Assembly (NCBI RefSeq): GCF_032854445.1
Contig: NC_088301.1
Location: forward strand, 53,863,187-53,927,186
Origin: Liolophura sinensis
Taxonomy: Eukaryota; Mollusca; Polyplacophora; Chitonida; Chitonidae
DNA length: 64,000 nt
Direction of reading: 5' to 3'
Positions within the stretch are counted from its first letter, which is position 1, and the number at the start of each line of letters is the position of its first letter. This document shows positions 48,576 through 60,999 of this stretch, piece by piece. The position numbers and the translations under genes were made by a program. Below the pieces are notes generated by a model. That model was not told the origin of the DNA. It did not search any database and saw only the letters and a program-made list of their open reading frames with translations.

Positions 48576-51500
48576 TGTAATTACATAGTGCAAGATTATA
48601 CACTTTCAGAATTGACTGAGAATCACATATTGTATTTTGACAAAGTTGTATATGTAATCTTTAAGAAATGGTTCGTTTTGTGCTATTTGGGTGCCGTTGG
48701 AAAATATAAGTATTGATGTCATATTACATGACTGTTAAGACAAAGTGTATCTTTATATGTGTGTGTGTTTTTTGTTAAATTTATATTTAGATTTAACAAC
48801 AGTTGAAGTCCTCCTAATTTTTGTGTGTTCTCTCAAGATCAGTAATGTTGTATAACTTCAATGGTCCTCAGCAGATAAAATCCAAGCAAATCAATTAAGA
48901 CAATTTAGAGATAGTGGGTAGGAAATGTGACATTTTCTCATGTGGGAACATTTCCAATTCTACCACATTTAGGACTTAAACAGTTCCTTTGACTCACAAA
49001 ATGAAAACAGAGATAAAATGTGTTGTGCCTCTGGCAGCTTGGGCACTTTGCTTTTAAAAACGTGGAAGGTGCTTACCATCTGTACCTCTGTGAGTGTATT
49101 CTTTGAAATGTTACAATTTACCATTACACCAATTCCACACATGTTTAATTTGGGTAAAAGACAAGCTTTTTGTTAGGGAAAAATGTGACTGCGGTTTTGG
49201 TGTCTCCTTAAAAGAATTTCCTGTGTCTTGTATTCTCTTGATCTTGAATTAACAGTTAAGATTCCAACAGTGTTTGAAAGATTTTTGAAATCAAAGCCAG
49301 ATAAAGGATAAATTTATGGTGTTAGGTCTGTTGTCAAAAGCTGGTCAATATAGATGTTTCTCTGAGTTCACCAGGCTTGTGAGCAGTGGTAATTGGGAGA
49401 AGGCGGGGTGGGGTGGGGGTAGGGGGACTGGTGATGGACACCCACCAGTGACCCTTAAATTTTCCATAGTCCTATTTATCTCTGACTTTAATGTTCTCTA
49501 ATGGGAGGAAAGATTGCATAAGACAGCAATAAAGGTATGGGTCATTTAGCACAGAATCTGGGGTCACTGGACCCAGGTGCCTACTAGACTGCCCCCTAGC
49601 AACATACCCTTGGTCAGGACACAAATTACTATCTCATACATATTCAGTGGCTATAAATTTTCCACACTCTTGGCTTTTTTCTGGAGCGGAAATTCCATGA
49701 TACTTTGACTTTATCGGGTAAACATAAATATAGATGATAGCGGACACTATAGGTTAGACACAGTAATAGTCATATACTTTAAAGTATTAACTACTGTAAG
49801 ATGACTTTATCCCTTGTTAAATGGGAGAATTCATGTCTTCCGTAAGAAGTGTCATGTTTTCAAAACTGGTGAATTTAATGATCTAGTTGTTCATTACACT
49901 TTAGATAGAAGCATTTTTTTAGGCAGAAATAAAAATGACATCATAGTTTTCTTTTGTGAAGAATTACGTCAGTGCTTAGAATTTGAGTGCAGAATTTGTT
50001 TTTGAAACTGAATAATAATCCTTGTTGGCAAATGAAGTTAAGGTTGACCATGTACATGTATATATAGACTGCTTTAAAAAGTTAACCAAAGCCTAGTCTT
50101 TAGTACACTGTCCAGAATTGTCACCTACAGAAATATGTTCCACAAAGTTTAGAAAGTTTCCAAAGTGGCCACATTTCCACTGGTGTTGATGGATGAATCA
50201 ATGCATAAGCAGAGTGTGAAATTTTATTTGTACCAACAGCCAGATTTCGTTACCTTATGAATTTTGTTTATGGCAATGAATGGCAATGAAATGAAGAAAA
50301 ATGGGTTATCTGAAGGTACATGTATATTTAAAATAAAGATGTTTAAATAGAGATATGAGTATGATACCTTTGACCTAATCAAGCAGCTGGTTCCCTGTAC
50401 CATCAGTATATGTACCTTTCAGTGAATCAACTAGGTATCAGTATTTGTTTACAGTGTAAGTGTGCAGAGACAGGACACTGACACAGATAGTGGATCCTCT
50501 TGTTTAAGGCTACTTATCGGTGTTAGGTGTTTGTTTACTTTTGTGAATGAGATGGAAAAAAAAATAAAATAGTGCAGCTGTGTTTTCTGACTTGAGACAT
50601 GATGTGTGTGTTGTGGAATGGTGGTGTGCTAGCCATGCAGCATGACTCTGGAACCATATGCAAGACTTTGAACTTCTCTGGAGACCATCTGAGGTGATTT
50701 ATCTTTCTGGAAGCTATGAAGGTATCCCTATTCCTGTTGGCTCTGAGTGATTCCAAGTGTAGCTCTGACAACAGTAACTCTGGAGGTTGGAGGTCAAATC
50801 ATGAGAAGTGGAGAAGTAAAGTGCTGGGTGTTTAAGCAAGGCTGGAAGGTGGTTATGTTGAAATGACTATTCCTCACCATGTTTTAAATTTCCCCCTGTG
50901 AACAGATTTTGCTATATAGTAAGTACATGTACACTGTATTTCATTTTTTAACAATTTTTCAAGAAACAAATTGAATCACCTTCCAGTAGTTTTTCAGCTC
51001 AAACCCAACATACATGTATCATGCTGATGTACTGGGTTCACACTGAACAACTCATTGAAACTTAAGCTGCTCACTTAAATATCCTGCTGTTTTCACACAT
51101 GTAATGTATAGTTAAGATATTTCAAGTATTATTTGTAAAATGAAAAATATATTATGTGTAATTCAGATGCAGTAACCCTGCATGCTTGTTCGCATATCAG
51201 TGTGTACTTACATGTGTCTTGTTGATCAAATGGCCTTGTGTAAGATTGTTTGAAATTGTCAAACCTGGTCTATTATGGCTCAGTAAACAATATACTGTAA
51301 TCCCAGACACTAAAGACCTAATACTGAAAGAGGCCTTAACTACCTGTGTCAAGTGCAGGTAATTTCCTGTGAATAAGATCAAACTGAAAGTTCAGGTAGG
51401 GCAGGAGATTAACATGATACACTAGTTTACGTTGTGTAGGTTTGTGAGTTATTGTATGTCTATTTTTAAATATTCCTTTCACTAAGTTAGATAGGTAATT

Positions 51501-53090
51501 TAATTATGTGTACTATGATAATGGGGCAAGGCAGTATTTTTAACCAGGGATCTATTTTTCTACATCGCCTGAAACATTACACTATGCCAAATTGCAGATT
51601 TGACTTGTATATTTTGATAGACCTAGACTAGATTATTTGTATCACCTATGAGAAAGTATGTGCCCTTAAGCAAACATAAGTGTAACTCAGTTATGCTCTT
51701 GGGATTTGTTGATATTGCATCATGCTTGACTGTGAAAGCCTGCTCATGTATATCCTCTAACTGCTTTTTTGAGTAATGGATTGTGGAGGTGATACTTGTC
51801 GGACAGGTAGGCCACATCAAAGGTGGCATCTTCACATGATTCATTGAACAGTATGTAGTGCTCCAGTCAGTTAATGATCTCTGGTCCCCATCTCATTTAA
51901 CCCACTTTCAGGGCATACATACTTAAGTGTTTTACACATTTTTTGTGTCATAAATTGTGTCTGCTTGGTGTACATGTGGATACATTCTTGAAGTGAAATA
52001 TAACGGTACATGTATATGTCATATAAAAGATGGTGAGGCCAAGCAAAGGATGAAATGGTGATTTCGAAAGCTATGAAATCTAGCATATTTAGAATTGATA
52101 GACATCGAAGTTGAAGCAAACTTGTTTGCATTTTGTGCACTAGGTTTATACTTTACTTTTCAGCTTGAAAGTAAGAATAATTCAGACAGAGGTAGGACTA
52201 CATATTTGACTAGTTAAATATTTGATGTTCTATAGGCAGTGAATACCCAGACTCTATAGAATGCCTTTATCTTCCATGTTCTGGAATCTTTCATGGTTTC
52301 ACAAGATCAAAGTGCATTAGCCCTAACGCATTGCCTTCAAACACATTGCCAACTGTATTAAGCATTACTTTTTCTGACTGTTACCCAGGTCACAGCTTTT
52401 CTCTTGTGGCTAATACCATATCTGAATTAGCCACCATTCTCAATTATTTGGAAACAGTAAATCATATTTGGCCTTTGACATTTGACAACCAGACACAATT
52501 TTACCGATTTCTGAATAAAAGTACTAATATCAGGAAAACTTGATCAAATTGTCTCAACAAACCTGGTTTTATTTCTCTGAAGATTATGCAGATGTCTGGC
52601 TGACAAGAACCAGTAAGATACTAACCATACTTTGGTCAAACTGCCAAAGATAACTCTGTCTGGATGAGACTAACTACGCTGTTTTCCTTGTCATAATTGA
52701 GGTAGAATAGCCAATTGACCCATCTGAAAATAAACCAGTTGTCTGAGGGGACCTATATTCATTCATTACTGACCTTGGTACAAGCCGAAAGAATGCAGCC
52801 TTGCTTGTCTTCTAGATAATAGTTCCAAGTAATGGGCCCTCAATATGGAAATTTTACTAAAGCTGCTGTCTTCTATTTATGAAACCAACACATTCATGAT
52901 TTGTTTTTTGTCTAACACCAAGTAACCATGACTGTTTTGAAGAAGACTTTGTCATTGTACACCAAAGATGTAATATCAGTTCAAAATGGCGGATCTGATC
53001 TCTTCTGTTGTATTTTTTTGTTTTTTGCCATGCATGATTATACTAGTTCAGTAAGCCATAATTTTGCAACTTATGATGTCAATTTCCCGC
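48576..53090. other. AT-rich noncoding stretch
   Basis: No gene is supported. A G-quadruplex-capable tract lies at 49405-49426. Short open frames lack any protein character. Confidence 0.5.
49405..49426 (+). repeat. G-quadruplex motif
   Basis: Four runs of four or five G separated by T, T and TA loops: a textbook short-loop quadruplex motif on the + strand. Confidence 0.85.
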
Positions 53091-53850
53091 AACTCTGGGA
53101 AGCATAGAAGGTGAAGAAGCTATGACGTATGAGAAACTCAATTTGACTACTGTTAAGCCAGTTGATGTCGGCTGAATCCCAATTAGCATCTTATCGGTGG
53201 AATGACTCATCATGAGCCATATATGTTAGCTAAGCGTCCAATGTAAATTTTGCTCTATCTTCAGAATCCGAGGTATGCGTATAGATTTCCTGTTAAAATA
53301 CCTCATGGTAGTTTTTGAGATTATTGTTTATGCTGCAAGAGGCTACAAATCTTTTCGTTTTTTTTTTCCTCTCTTTTCCTAGAGGGCTAGTATTTCAGCA
53401 GTAGCTGAGCAGAGGATCAGGAGTATGCTAAATAGATTATACCGAAAACTAGTGCTCCATAGCCTTCACAAAAACAACACCACCAAAATGGAGAGCTGGC
53501 TGACATTTTAAGCATGACACTGACCCAAATTACCATTTCCATTGCGACTTGGGCTGTTTTGACAGCTTTATGTCTCTGCGTTTGGCTCTCCACCCCTTTT
53601 AGCATATCGCCTCTGGGCAGAACCCATATTTTTTAAGATGGGGAGAGTCTTTGCTTGGGAAACTTAACCCAAGCCTGAATGCTGTTTTTGGACTAAACAG
53701 ATTACACCTCATAATTTATGGCCTTGCTCTCCCTGAATACGGCCATAAACATGTCAGGTCTGTCCAATTGAATAGTGACTTTTCACAGGGCTTTATTACC
53801 AGTCCAGTAGGCAGGCTTAGCCAGATGCTATCAACCAGCCTTCTGTAATC
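53090..53850. promoter_or_regulatory. GC-richer island with paired GGCCATAAA sites, candidate enhancer
   Basis: TTTATGGCC (53715-53723) and GGCCATAAA (53741-53749) form a perfect 9-bp inverted pair with a 17-bp spacer. GCCATAAA resembles the site of posterior Hox and Cdx homeodomain proteins. The region is open in short frames on both strands but has no coding evidence. Confidence 0.35.
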
Positions 53851-54639
53851 TCTACCAACAGTGCTCGGAAAAAAGCCCAACATACTCAACATTGCTTGTC
53901 ACACCAATGTTGTTAATGTGAACAAATGTAAGCTACAGCTAGTAAACACCTCGCCAAAAGCTCCTGAATGTGATTGGTTATCTCGCTAAAGTTCAAAGTT
54001 CATCAGTTATAGTTTTATTTCTGGGATATGCTTTATTGCATTGTACCTTATTGTGATTAGAGTGAAAGGTCAGTCAGTGGCATTGTGAACTGATTTTATT
54101 ATTCTATTCCAGCTCATTAATCTTCAGGATGAGATTGGAGCAAAATATTTCTTACCTTGTCAGCATGTTATCTTCTAGCTTATTGTCGTAGCAGTTCTCT
54201 AAATATGTGAATCAGAAGCAGTAATCCTGAAACTGATTGCTCAGTAGGTTTAACATTTTCTTTTTTTTTTTTTTGATTTTTATATGTTTACATGTGAAAG
54301 GTCCCATTTCATGAAAAAGATTGCAATTAAAGTAAATTAAAAGCAATATATAAGACAATGTAAATCTTCAAAGTTTGCATGGTGGCTCATAATTATGAAT
54401 CTTTTTTGTTTGCTGTCCTTTTTCGAGATTTTAAGTCAAAGTCCACTTTTGTCCCATTAATGCTCTTTTATGTCAATGTTATTTTGCAGAGTAATTTTAT
54501 AAACTTCATGCCTTTTTAATTTTATAATCTAAGGGATACCCTTACCCTTAGTATAAGTGCTTATGAATTGAAGGTGTGCTAATATACAGATTTGAAAGGG
54601 TTTTTCTCTACAAACTTTCAAAGTCATAAACATTGTAGT

Positions 54640-55100
54640 TGTGGTCAGGCTGGTTTCTGTGCTAGTGCCCTTGCCAGTGCCAGGGGATTTCTTGGTGATA
54701 ACTGGGATTTGTATTTAAAGCCAGGATAAAGGGAAGAGGAGAGGGCGGGGATTGGGGCCCAGGTAGTTTATGACCCGGTGCTAAAAGGCACAGTGGCCAT
54801 TACTGCCTGACACAGTCTGGCCAGTAGATAAAGACCAACTGGGCCTGTCCACAAGACCTGATAGCAAGGGTCATTTACTAGGATTTATGGATAAAACATG
54901 GCTTTCAGGCTCAGATACACCTCAGATTTCCATGGGTACAGACATTAGTGCCATAGATCTGCAGAACCAGCTAAGGATGACTTAAACCAGTACTTTGATA
55001 TGCTCTAGCTGAGCTTCTCCTGAAACTTGTCATGGTTGGCTCCAGTACCACAACTACCACCAGCAGTCTTGATTGTGGAACCGGGAATTAACTGAAAGAC
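54640..55100. promoter_or_regulatory. GC-richer island, candidate cis-regulatory element
   Basis: Shares vocabulary with the neighbouring islands (TGGCCAGT, GGATTTATGGATAAA, CCAACTGGGCC). No coding support. Confidence 0.25.
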
Positions 55101-55429
55101 TCTTTGTGTGATGTATCATATGATTGTGGGAAGAGTATCGTTATCTTGGAGCACAAATATGTTATGTACTTCAAGTCACTGTTTCTCCAAAACAGTAAGT
55201 TTGGATATTTAAATCTTTCATCACGAAGATTTCATCCTTTGATGGAAGCTAACAATATCTAATGGTAAGTTTGTGGAAGAAATTTCTTTTTTGTATGGTG
55301 ATTGCACATGATGATGCATGCATTTCGGGTGCAAATATATGGCTTTAAAATACTGTGTAAATTGGGCTTATACACTGTCTGATTGTCATAAAGCGGATCT
55401 CATTAACATGGATAATGCCCTGGAGATGA

Positions 55430-55700
55430 TTGCAATAAAAGGTGTCGGCCATCTTGGATGGTTCTTGCTTCCAGGCTCTCCTGTGGTGTAAGCGCTTGGT
55501 TCAGCATGACCGAAAAAAAAAAAAAAAGGATGGACGCCCATAAAATTAGCTCCGCCTCTCTGATGTGTCACCCTCATACCAATTCGATTTCGTGTTGGTA
55601 GGCGATAAACGTTCTGGTTGAATCACCTCAGTCTAACTAGTGAAAGTGTGTTTCCATTGAAGCCATTTCCGATTGGAGTTCATATTTCTCAGGAACATTG
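55430..55700. promoter_or_regulatory. CpG-bearing patch with YY1-like and CCAAT-like sites
   Basis: GGCCATCTTG (55448-55457) resembles a YY1 site; ACCAATTCG and CGATTGGAG supply CCAAT cores on opposite strands; about ten CpGs occur in under 200 bp. It could be an alternative promoter about 5.4 kb upstream of the plexin coding exon, or another enhancer. A 15-A run lies within it. Confidence 0.25.
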
Positions 55701-56149
55701 GGCAATGCAGGTTAGCTTAGGAATCTGTTTTCCTACATATGCTTAATAGGCTCTATAGTCAGCGAATCAAACATACTGTTTACCTTGTTATTATACTTGT
55801 GTGTGGATCGGCTCGCATTTTAATTTGATTTGTGTTCGGATTTGTGTGAAATTTCTGATTCTTGTTATTTTTTCAACATGTTGATATGCTAATTTATACA
55901 TATCGCAAATTTGTCATCGTCCTAACTTAAAAGTTTTCTTTAATTTCGGATTGTTGGTGTTTGATTTTTAGATTTTTCCCCTTTATATAACCATCACCCA
56001 GCACACCAGGGTGGCACTGATCGATATGCAAATGAAGAGTGATCCAGTGTTAAGGGCTACTGGTATTTGAGGCAGCTGTCCTCCGTGGATGTTATTTTGG
56101 GCTGTCGGTATAGAAGCTGAAATCATAATTGTAGGAGATAAAAGGGGAG

Positions 56150-57020
56150 ACTTTATTTATGGCTCTGTCGGCGACAGTTTGATAAAAATGTTGTCATTAC
56201 TGAAGCTTGCTTTGAACCCTCCACCATTGAACAAGGAATGACAGAACATTATATTTTCCAGAAGAGAGGATACAATCAGAACTAGCTGCTGAAGGAATGG
56301 AAGGATTTATCCAGAATAAGCACAAATAATTACTGGCCTGTCTAATGATTGGCTGTCTCTGTGAGACATAGTTTATGGGAGATGTTATTCAGGCATTCTG
56401 ATTGGCCAGCTGTTTTCATGGCTAGTTTATGAGGAGGGCTGTTTGAGGGGGCAGATGTGTGACATACAATAAAACTGAAACACTGATTCACTCCAGCTGG
56501 ACTTTTATCTGTGGTTTATGGCTTTTCGTTGGGATGATGTCAACACAAGCCCAGTTGCTGGTCAGGGTTGTGCACCATAAATTCTTGGTCTCTGGAAAGC
56601 TCTGTGAAATTGGTAAAACCAGTAGTGATTCTTGTCTGTTTACCAGACTTGGTCAGATTGCCCTGCAGGCCTGCCAAATGACCAATGAACAGATCTGTGC
56701 ACTGGCCATTGGTCATCCTTGGTCACCTCTGCCAACTTAACTGCCCCAATAATTTGTGGCAATGTTTGAGTGGCTCAAGCAGATCAACTGGGAACCTTAT
56801 CTCTGTAATATCTATAAGGCAGCAATCCAACCCCCAGGGATTGGCTTTCATCTTCACAAACTTAATTTGCAAATCATGCAGATTAGATAGGCTGCCCCAT
56901 CAGCCCCAGACCAGGCCCAGTGTTAAGGTATTTGATTTTCTTGTGGAATTGGTAGAGATGGTCATATTTCATTTGTGTAACTGCCACCACAGTCTCCCAT
57001 ATAATGTTTTATGACTCCAT
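56150..57020. promoter_or_regulatory. GC-richer island with inverted CCAAT pair, candidate enhancer
   Basis: ATGACCAATG (56678-56687) and CATTGGTCAT (56707-56716) are perfect inverted repeats 19 bp apart, each a good NF-Y/CCAAT core. TTTATGGC occurs at 56156-56163 and 56515-56522. Two overlapping frames (93 and 109 codons) are open but show no domain or splice support. Confidence 0.35.
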
Positions 57021-57284
57021 GACTCATACCAGCCATTAATGAACCTCTTGTTTTGTTCATTACCAGAACCATTTACGTCTTGATGGGGATAACTACATCA
57101 AGAAAAGGTCACTGGCAAAACAGTGGAAAACCTTAACTTGATCTTTATGTCAAAACTGCTCTCGTAAAATATTCATAGCTGCTCTCTAAACATATTTATA
57201 GCACAGAATATATATCTTAGATAGAAGTGAATACATAGCAATGCAGCATAGGCAGTTGAGTCATACATATATAGTTTGGTCCTT

Positions 57285-57320
57285 TACTTATTATTATTAT
57301 TATTTTTTTTTTTTTTTTTT
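57285..57320. repeat. (TTA)n-(T)n tract
   Basis: About six TTA units grading into a run of about 18 T. Confidence 0.9.
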
Positions 57321-60300
57321 GCTTATTAGAGTTTTTGAGCAGACTATGATGCTAGTGTATTTTGAATTTAAAATGTAGCCTGTTAAATACACTTTAAACA
57401 TACCAAAACAGAGATTTTGAATTTTCCTTGAGAAAGGGACATGTTGCTGTACATGCTGTTTTTAAATCATATGTGACACACCACCTGTCTTAAGAGATAT
57501 TTGCAGCTACAAGAAATGTGGAGTACAGCATGTTATTTTTGTAATATGAATTTGAGAATGTAGTTTTGCTTCAAACCTCTTTCTGTATGCTTGTGATAAA
57601 ATGTGTAAAGAATGTGACCTACTCAATTTGGTGTTCAAAATGATGACAAGATAATAGCATAGAGTCAGTGCAAATGTCCATCTAGCTACTTTGGAAAAAC
57701 AGTTGGTATTTATTTGCTAAACAAAGTTTTTCTGCTTTGACACCCTCAGATGCCAGCCAGTTGAGGACTAAAAGAAAACATGAGGGCCTCAGATATGATG
57801 ATTTCTAACTGATTCTGATGAGGTATTTGGTTAGTGTGGCCAGTTTCCAGTTCGACTGGAATCTCCTTTTGATTTGCCAGTTCTTTGCTGATGCCAAAAT
57901 GCTCTGAGAAACGGGAAACATTTGCTCAAATCTGGTGAACACACCAGGGTTGCAGAACTACTGTAAATGTCTTAGTTATTTACAGTTTACTTAGACTTCC
58001 TGGCTAGCAGCAGGACACCCTTTTGAAGTTCGTGTGGCTGTTTGTGTGTTTACTTGTACAATATTTCTCTCTCAGCGTGGCCGGCTGACTCTGACCTCCC
58101 TCACACACCTCTACCAGATCAGGTAGATGACCTTTGTGTTGAGATAAACTTTTTATGCAAAAAGTCTTCAGTCTAAGAGTTTTTATGCAAAGATGGCTAT
58201 ACTACCTGCTGTAAGAAGACTTCTTTGAACTCAAAATGTTGAAGTATAAATGTCAAATTTTCTCTAATAAATGATCAAGTAAATCAATACTGACAAACAA
58301 ATCTGTTAAGATGCATATATTATTTTTGTCAGGGTAAACTGACAGTTATTATATGCAGTGTAGTATACTTCGTTACAAAATACACCCCACACAAATGCAT
58401 GCATATCACTGAAAATAATACTTTCTTGATGAACTTTATCATTTCCATGCGCCTGCAGTCGTATTGTAATGCACATGTACATTTAGTTTTTTATGGGACA
58501 ACTCTGTCATCATAGAGACTCGTAAGACTAACATTGATGCATTCAGATGATCATAGATATAGGTAGTTTTAAAGATACTAGCGTATTGCCCTGCATGCAA
58601 GTTTTCTTTGCCTTATACACAGTGAAACTAATGATATATCATCGAAATTTGAGCAGAATAAGATATGTAATCTCTGGAAATACTGAGAGTGAGTGGGGAT
58701 TGTTCGGAGATTTACAGCTGATTTGTTTGTAAAGCTGGTTCTGATGTCTGGGAGTCTGTGTATGTCTGGCAGATGAACAGATCAACCATCACATGTGGCC
58801 AGGCATCCCCTCCTTCCTCCCTCCCTGCCTTCCCTCCCTGTCAGAGCCCACAACTTCTGCCCCACCCACCTTCAAGTGTTTGGGGCTCCCAATAGTCAGC
58901 CCACAACCTCAGTTCATCTCAGATCATGCTACCTAAGTACTACTTCTATAAAATGATAACCTTGGTGAAAAAATACATGAAAGGCAAACTAATTCTGGCA
59001 TGAAAAGAGATGTACATTAGGGCCAAAAGAAATTATTTGGGTTGACTGATGTTCTGAAATTTAATTTGAACAAGAAACATGTGATTTTATCTTCATACAC
59101 TATATACTGTAATAATTTATGTGCAATGAAGCAATGTTCATTGAGGTTAAAATATTCGTAGTGAAGTAAACTATCATAGACTTAACTAAGCACAATTAAC
59201 TGAGAAAGTATATGTGATGTTTTTTTTTTATGTCTTTTTTAAATAATCTGAACGAAGAATCTTTCTGCAGGATATCAAATAGAAATGTAAGGCTAATAAA
59301 GAGATGGACTTTCTCATGTTGAGTAATGGCAAATAGATTAAGTCCTTAATTATCTATATAATCAGATATGCTGCTGTTTAATCCAAACATGTTTCACAAA
59401 TTTGTTTGAATGCATCAGTTTTAGGCTTGATCTTGTCACATGTAGATATATAGTGTCTACAAAGAACGAAGAGTTGCAATATATTGTTTTTTAAGTGAAC
59501 AAGTTTCATAGTAGAGATACAAAGCTTGATAATGCCAGAGATTTTATATCAGGATTTTTCCTTAGTTTTTGTAACAGTCTAATTTCCTGGAAAATTATAT
59601 AAAGTTTACTAAATGTTGCAAATAAAAGGTTATTTCTGGATTTCTAACAGTGCTTTCATCTCCTGACATATAGATGTCTTGTCAGACAAAGGATTCCCTA
59701 TTATACATGTACTTGTTTAAATGTAGTTGATCCCGCCATGGATAAGCAAGACTGACACATTATGAATCGTCGCTATTGAATCTACAGATCTAAATATGTC
59801 ACACCTCAAGTTTCACCTGTCCCAGATGCCAGATCAGGTGAGCAGGGTTATTGTTCTGTTAATTACCTCTGACTAGCCTGACAAGTAATTGTCTATTAAT
59901 GGCTGTCCAGTGTCACCTGTATGAAGGACAGACAGAAATGGATTAGTGTATTCTCTGTGTGTTGAGATCCAGCGCTGTCTTTATAAACACTATAACTAAT
60001 CCCATATGTTCACCTTGTTGCATAGCAAACAGTACCAAACAAAGTTTAGATAAACATTACATATATGTGTGCCTTGTACAGCTGTGAGTTAAATATAATT
60101 TGTAAATATGAAATTAAAAGAAATATTGAAACATGCACATAATAAGGCATTGAAGAAAACAAAAAAAGGTAACACCTGTAAAGCTTAACTTTGTCACAGG
60201 AAGTGTGATAAGAATTAACTGACTGTATTGAAAGCACCTGTTAAACAGTTTTTTAATAAAGCTAGCATCAAGGTAGCCAGTGTATGCTGGCTGAATGTTG

Positions 60301-60980
60301 GTTTACAATGTGACGTTTCTAGAAAGTGGTAACAATTAACTAAAGTTGTGCGTGCCTGAACCAAGAAATTTGATTAAGTTTAATTGATAACAAAATTACT
60401 TGCATTATTATTACGCCACGTAGATTTGATAGCTGTTTTGCTTGCTCAAGCCTTTTATAAGCTCTGTCCAATAGATTGTTTAAATCAACTGTCGAAAACT
60501 TATGAAACTTGCTATACTAGGGTGGATTTTGTCAAGAAATTGGTTTCTACTTTGGTTGTTAATACATGTCAAAATGTGGGCCAGTCCAACTGGATATGCC
60601 ACTTAGCTCAAGAAAGGTTTCATGTGACTGCATCTGATTCCGTGTCTCTTCTCTTCTAATCTCTACTGAGGGCTAGTAGTGGTGGCTCAGCTAATTCGAG
60701 TGAGCCTTTGAGCTACCGACAGCTGTCTGGAAACAGGAAATTGTCAACAGGAGATGGCGTGCAGCATAAAACTGCATGGAACTCGCTTGAAGCCTTACAG
60801 AACTACACCTCTTGTTTACACTTCATGAACTCGAAAAGTGCAGTCAAGAGTGTTGATGTTCCTCTGCGATACTGTCTTCAAAGTTTTCTGGTTAAGCCAA
60901 ATATTCAAGTGTTAATTTGTTATGTCGCTATTGATGAATGCTGCCAGCTCTTTGTTGTGAATTGATGTAATCAGGTGACC
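57321..60980. other. AT-rich presumed intron immediately upstream of the plexin exon
   Basis: No exon is supported. Small GC-richer or pyrimidine-rich patches lie at about 57990-58150 and 58730-58930 (the second with CCTCC/CCTTCC runs). Frames at 60384-60659 and 60708-60965 have no recognised domain. Confidence 0.5.
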
Positions 60981-60999
60981 AATTTTCTGTATGTTTCAG
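60981..60999 (+). other. 3' splice acceptor of the plexin coding exon
   Basis: A pyrimidine-rich stretch ending TGTATGTTTCAG precedes 61000. The 27 bases between the acceptor and the ATG contain an in-frame stop, so at least one further 5'UTR exon and a promoter must lie upstream. Confidence 0.8.
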
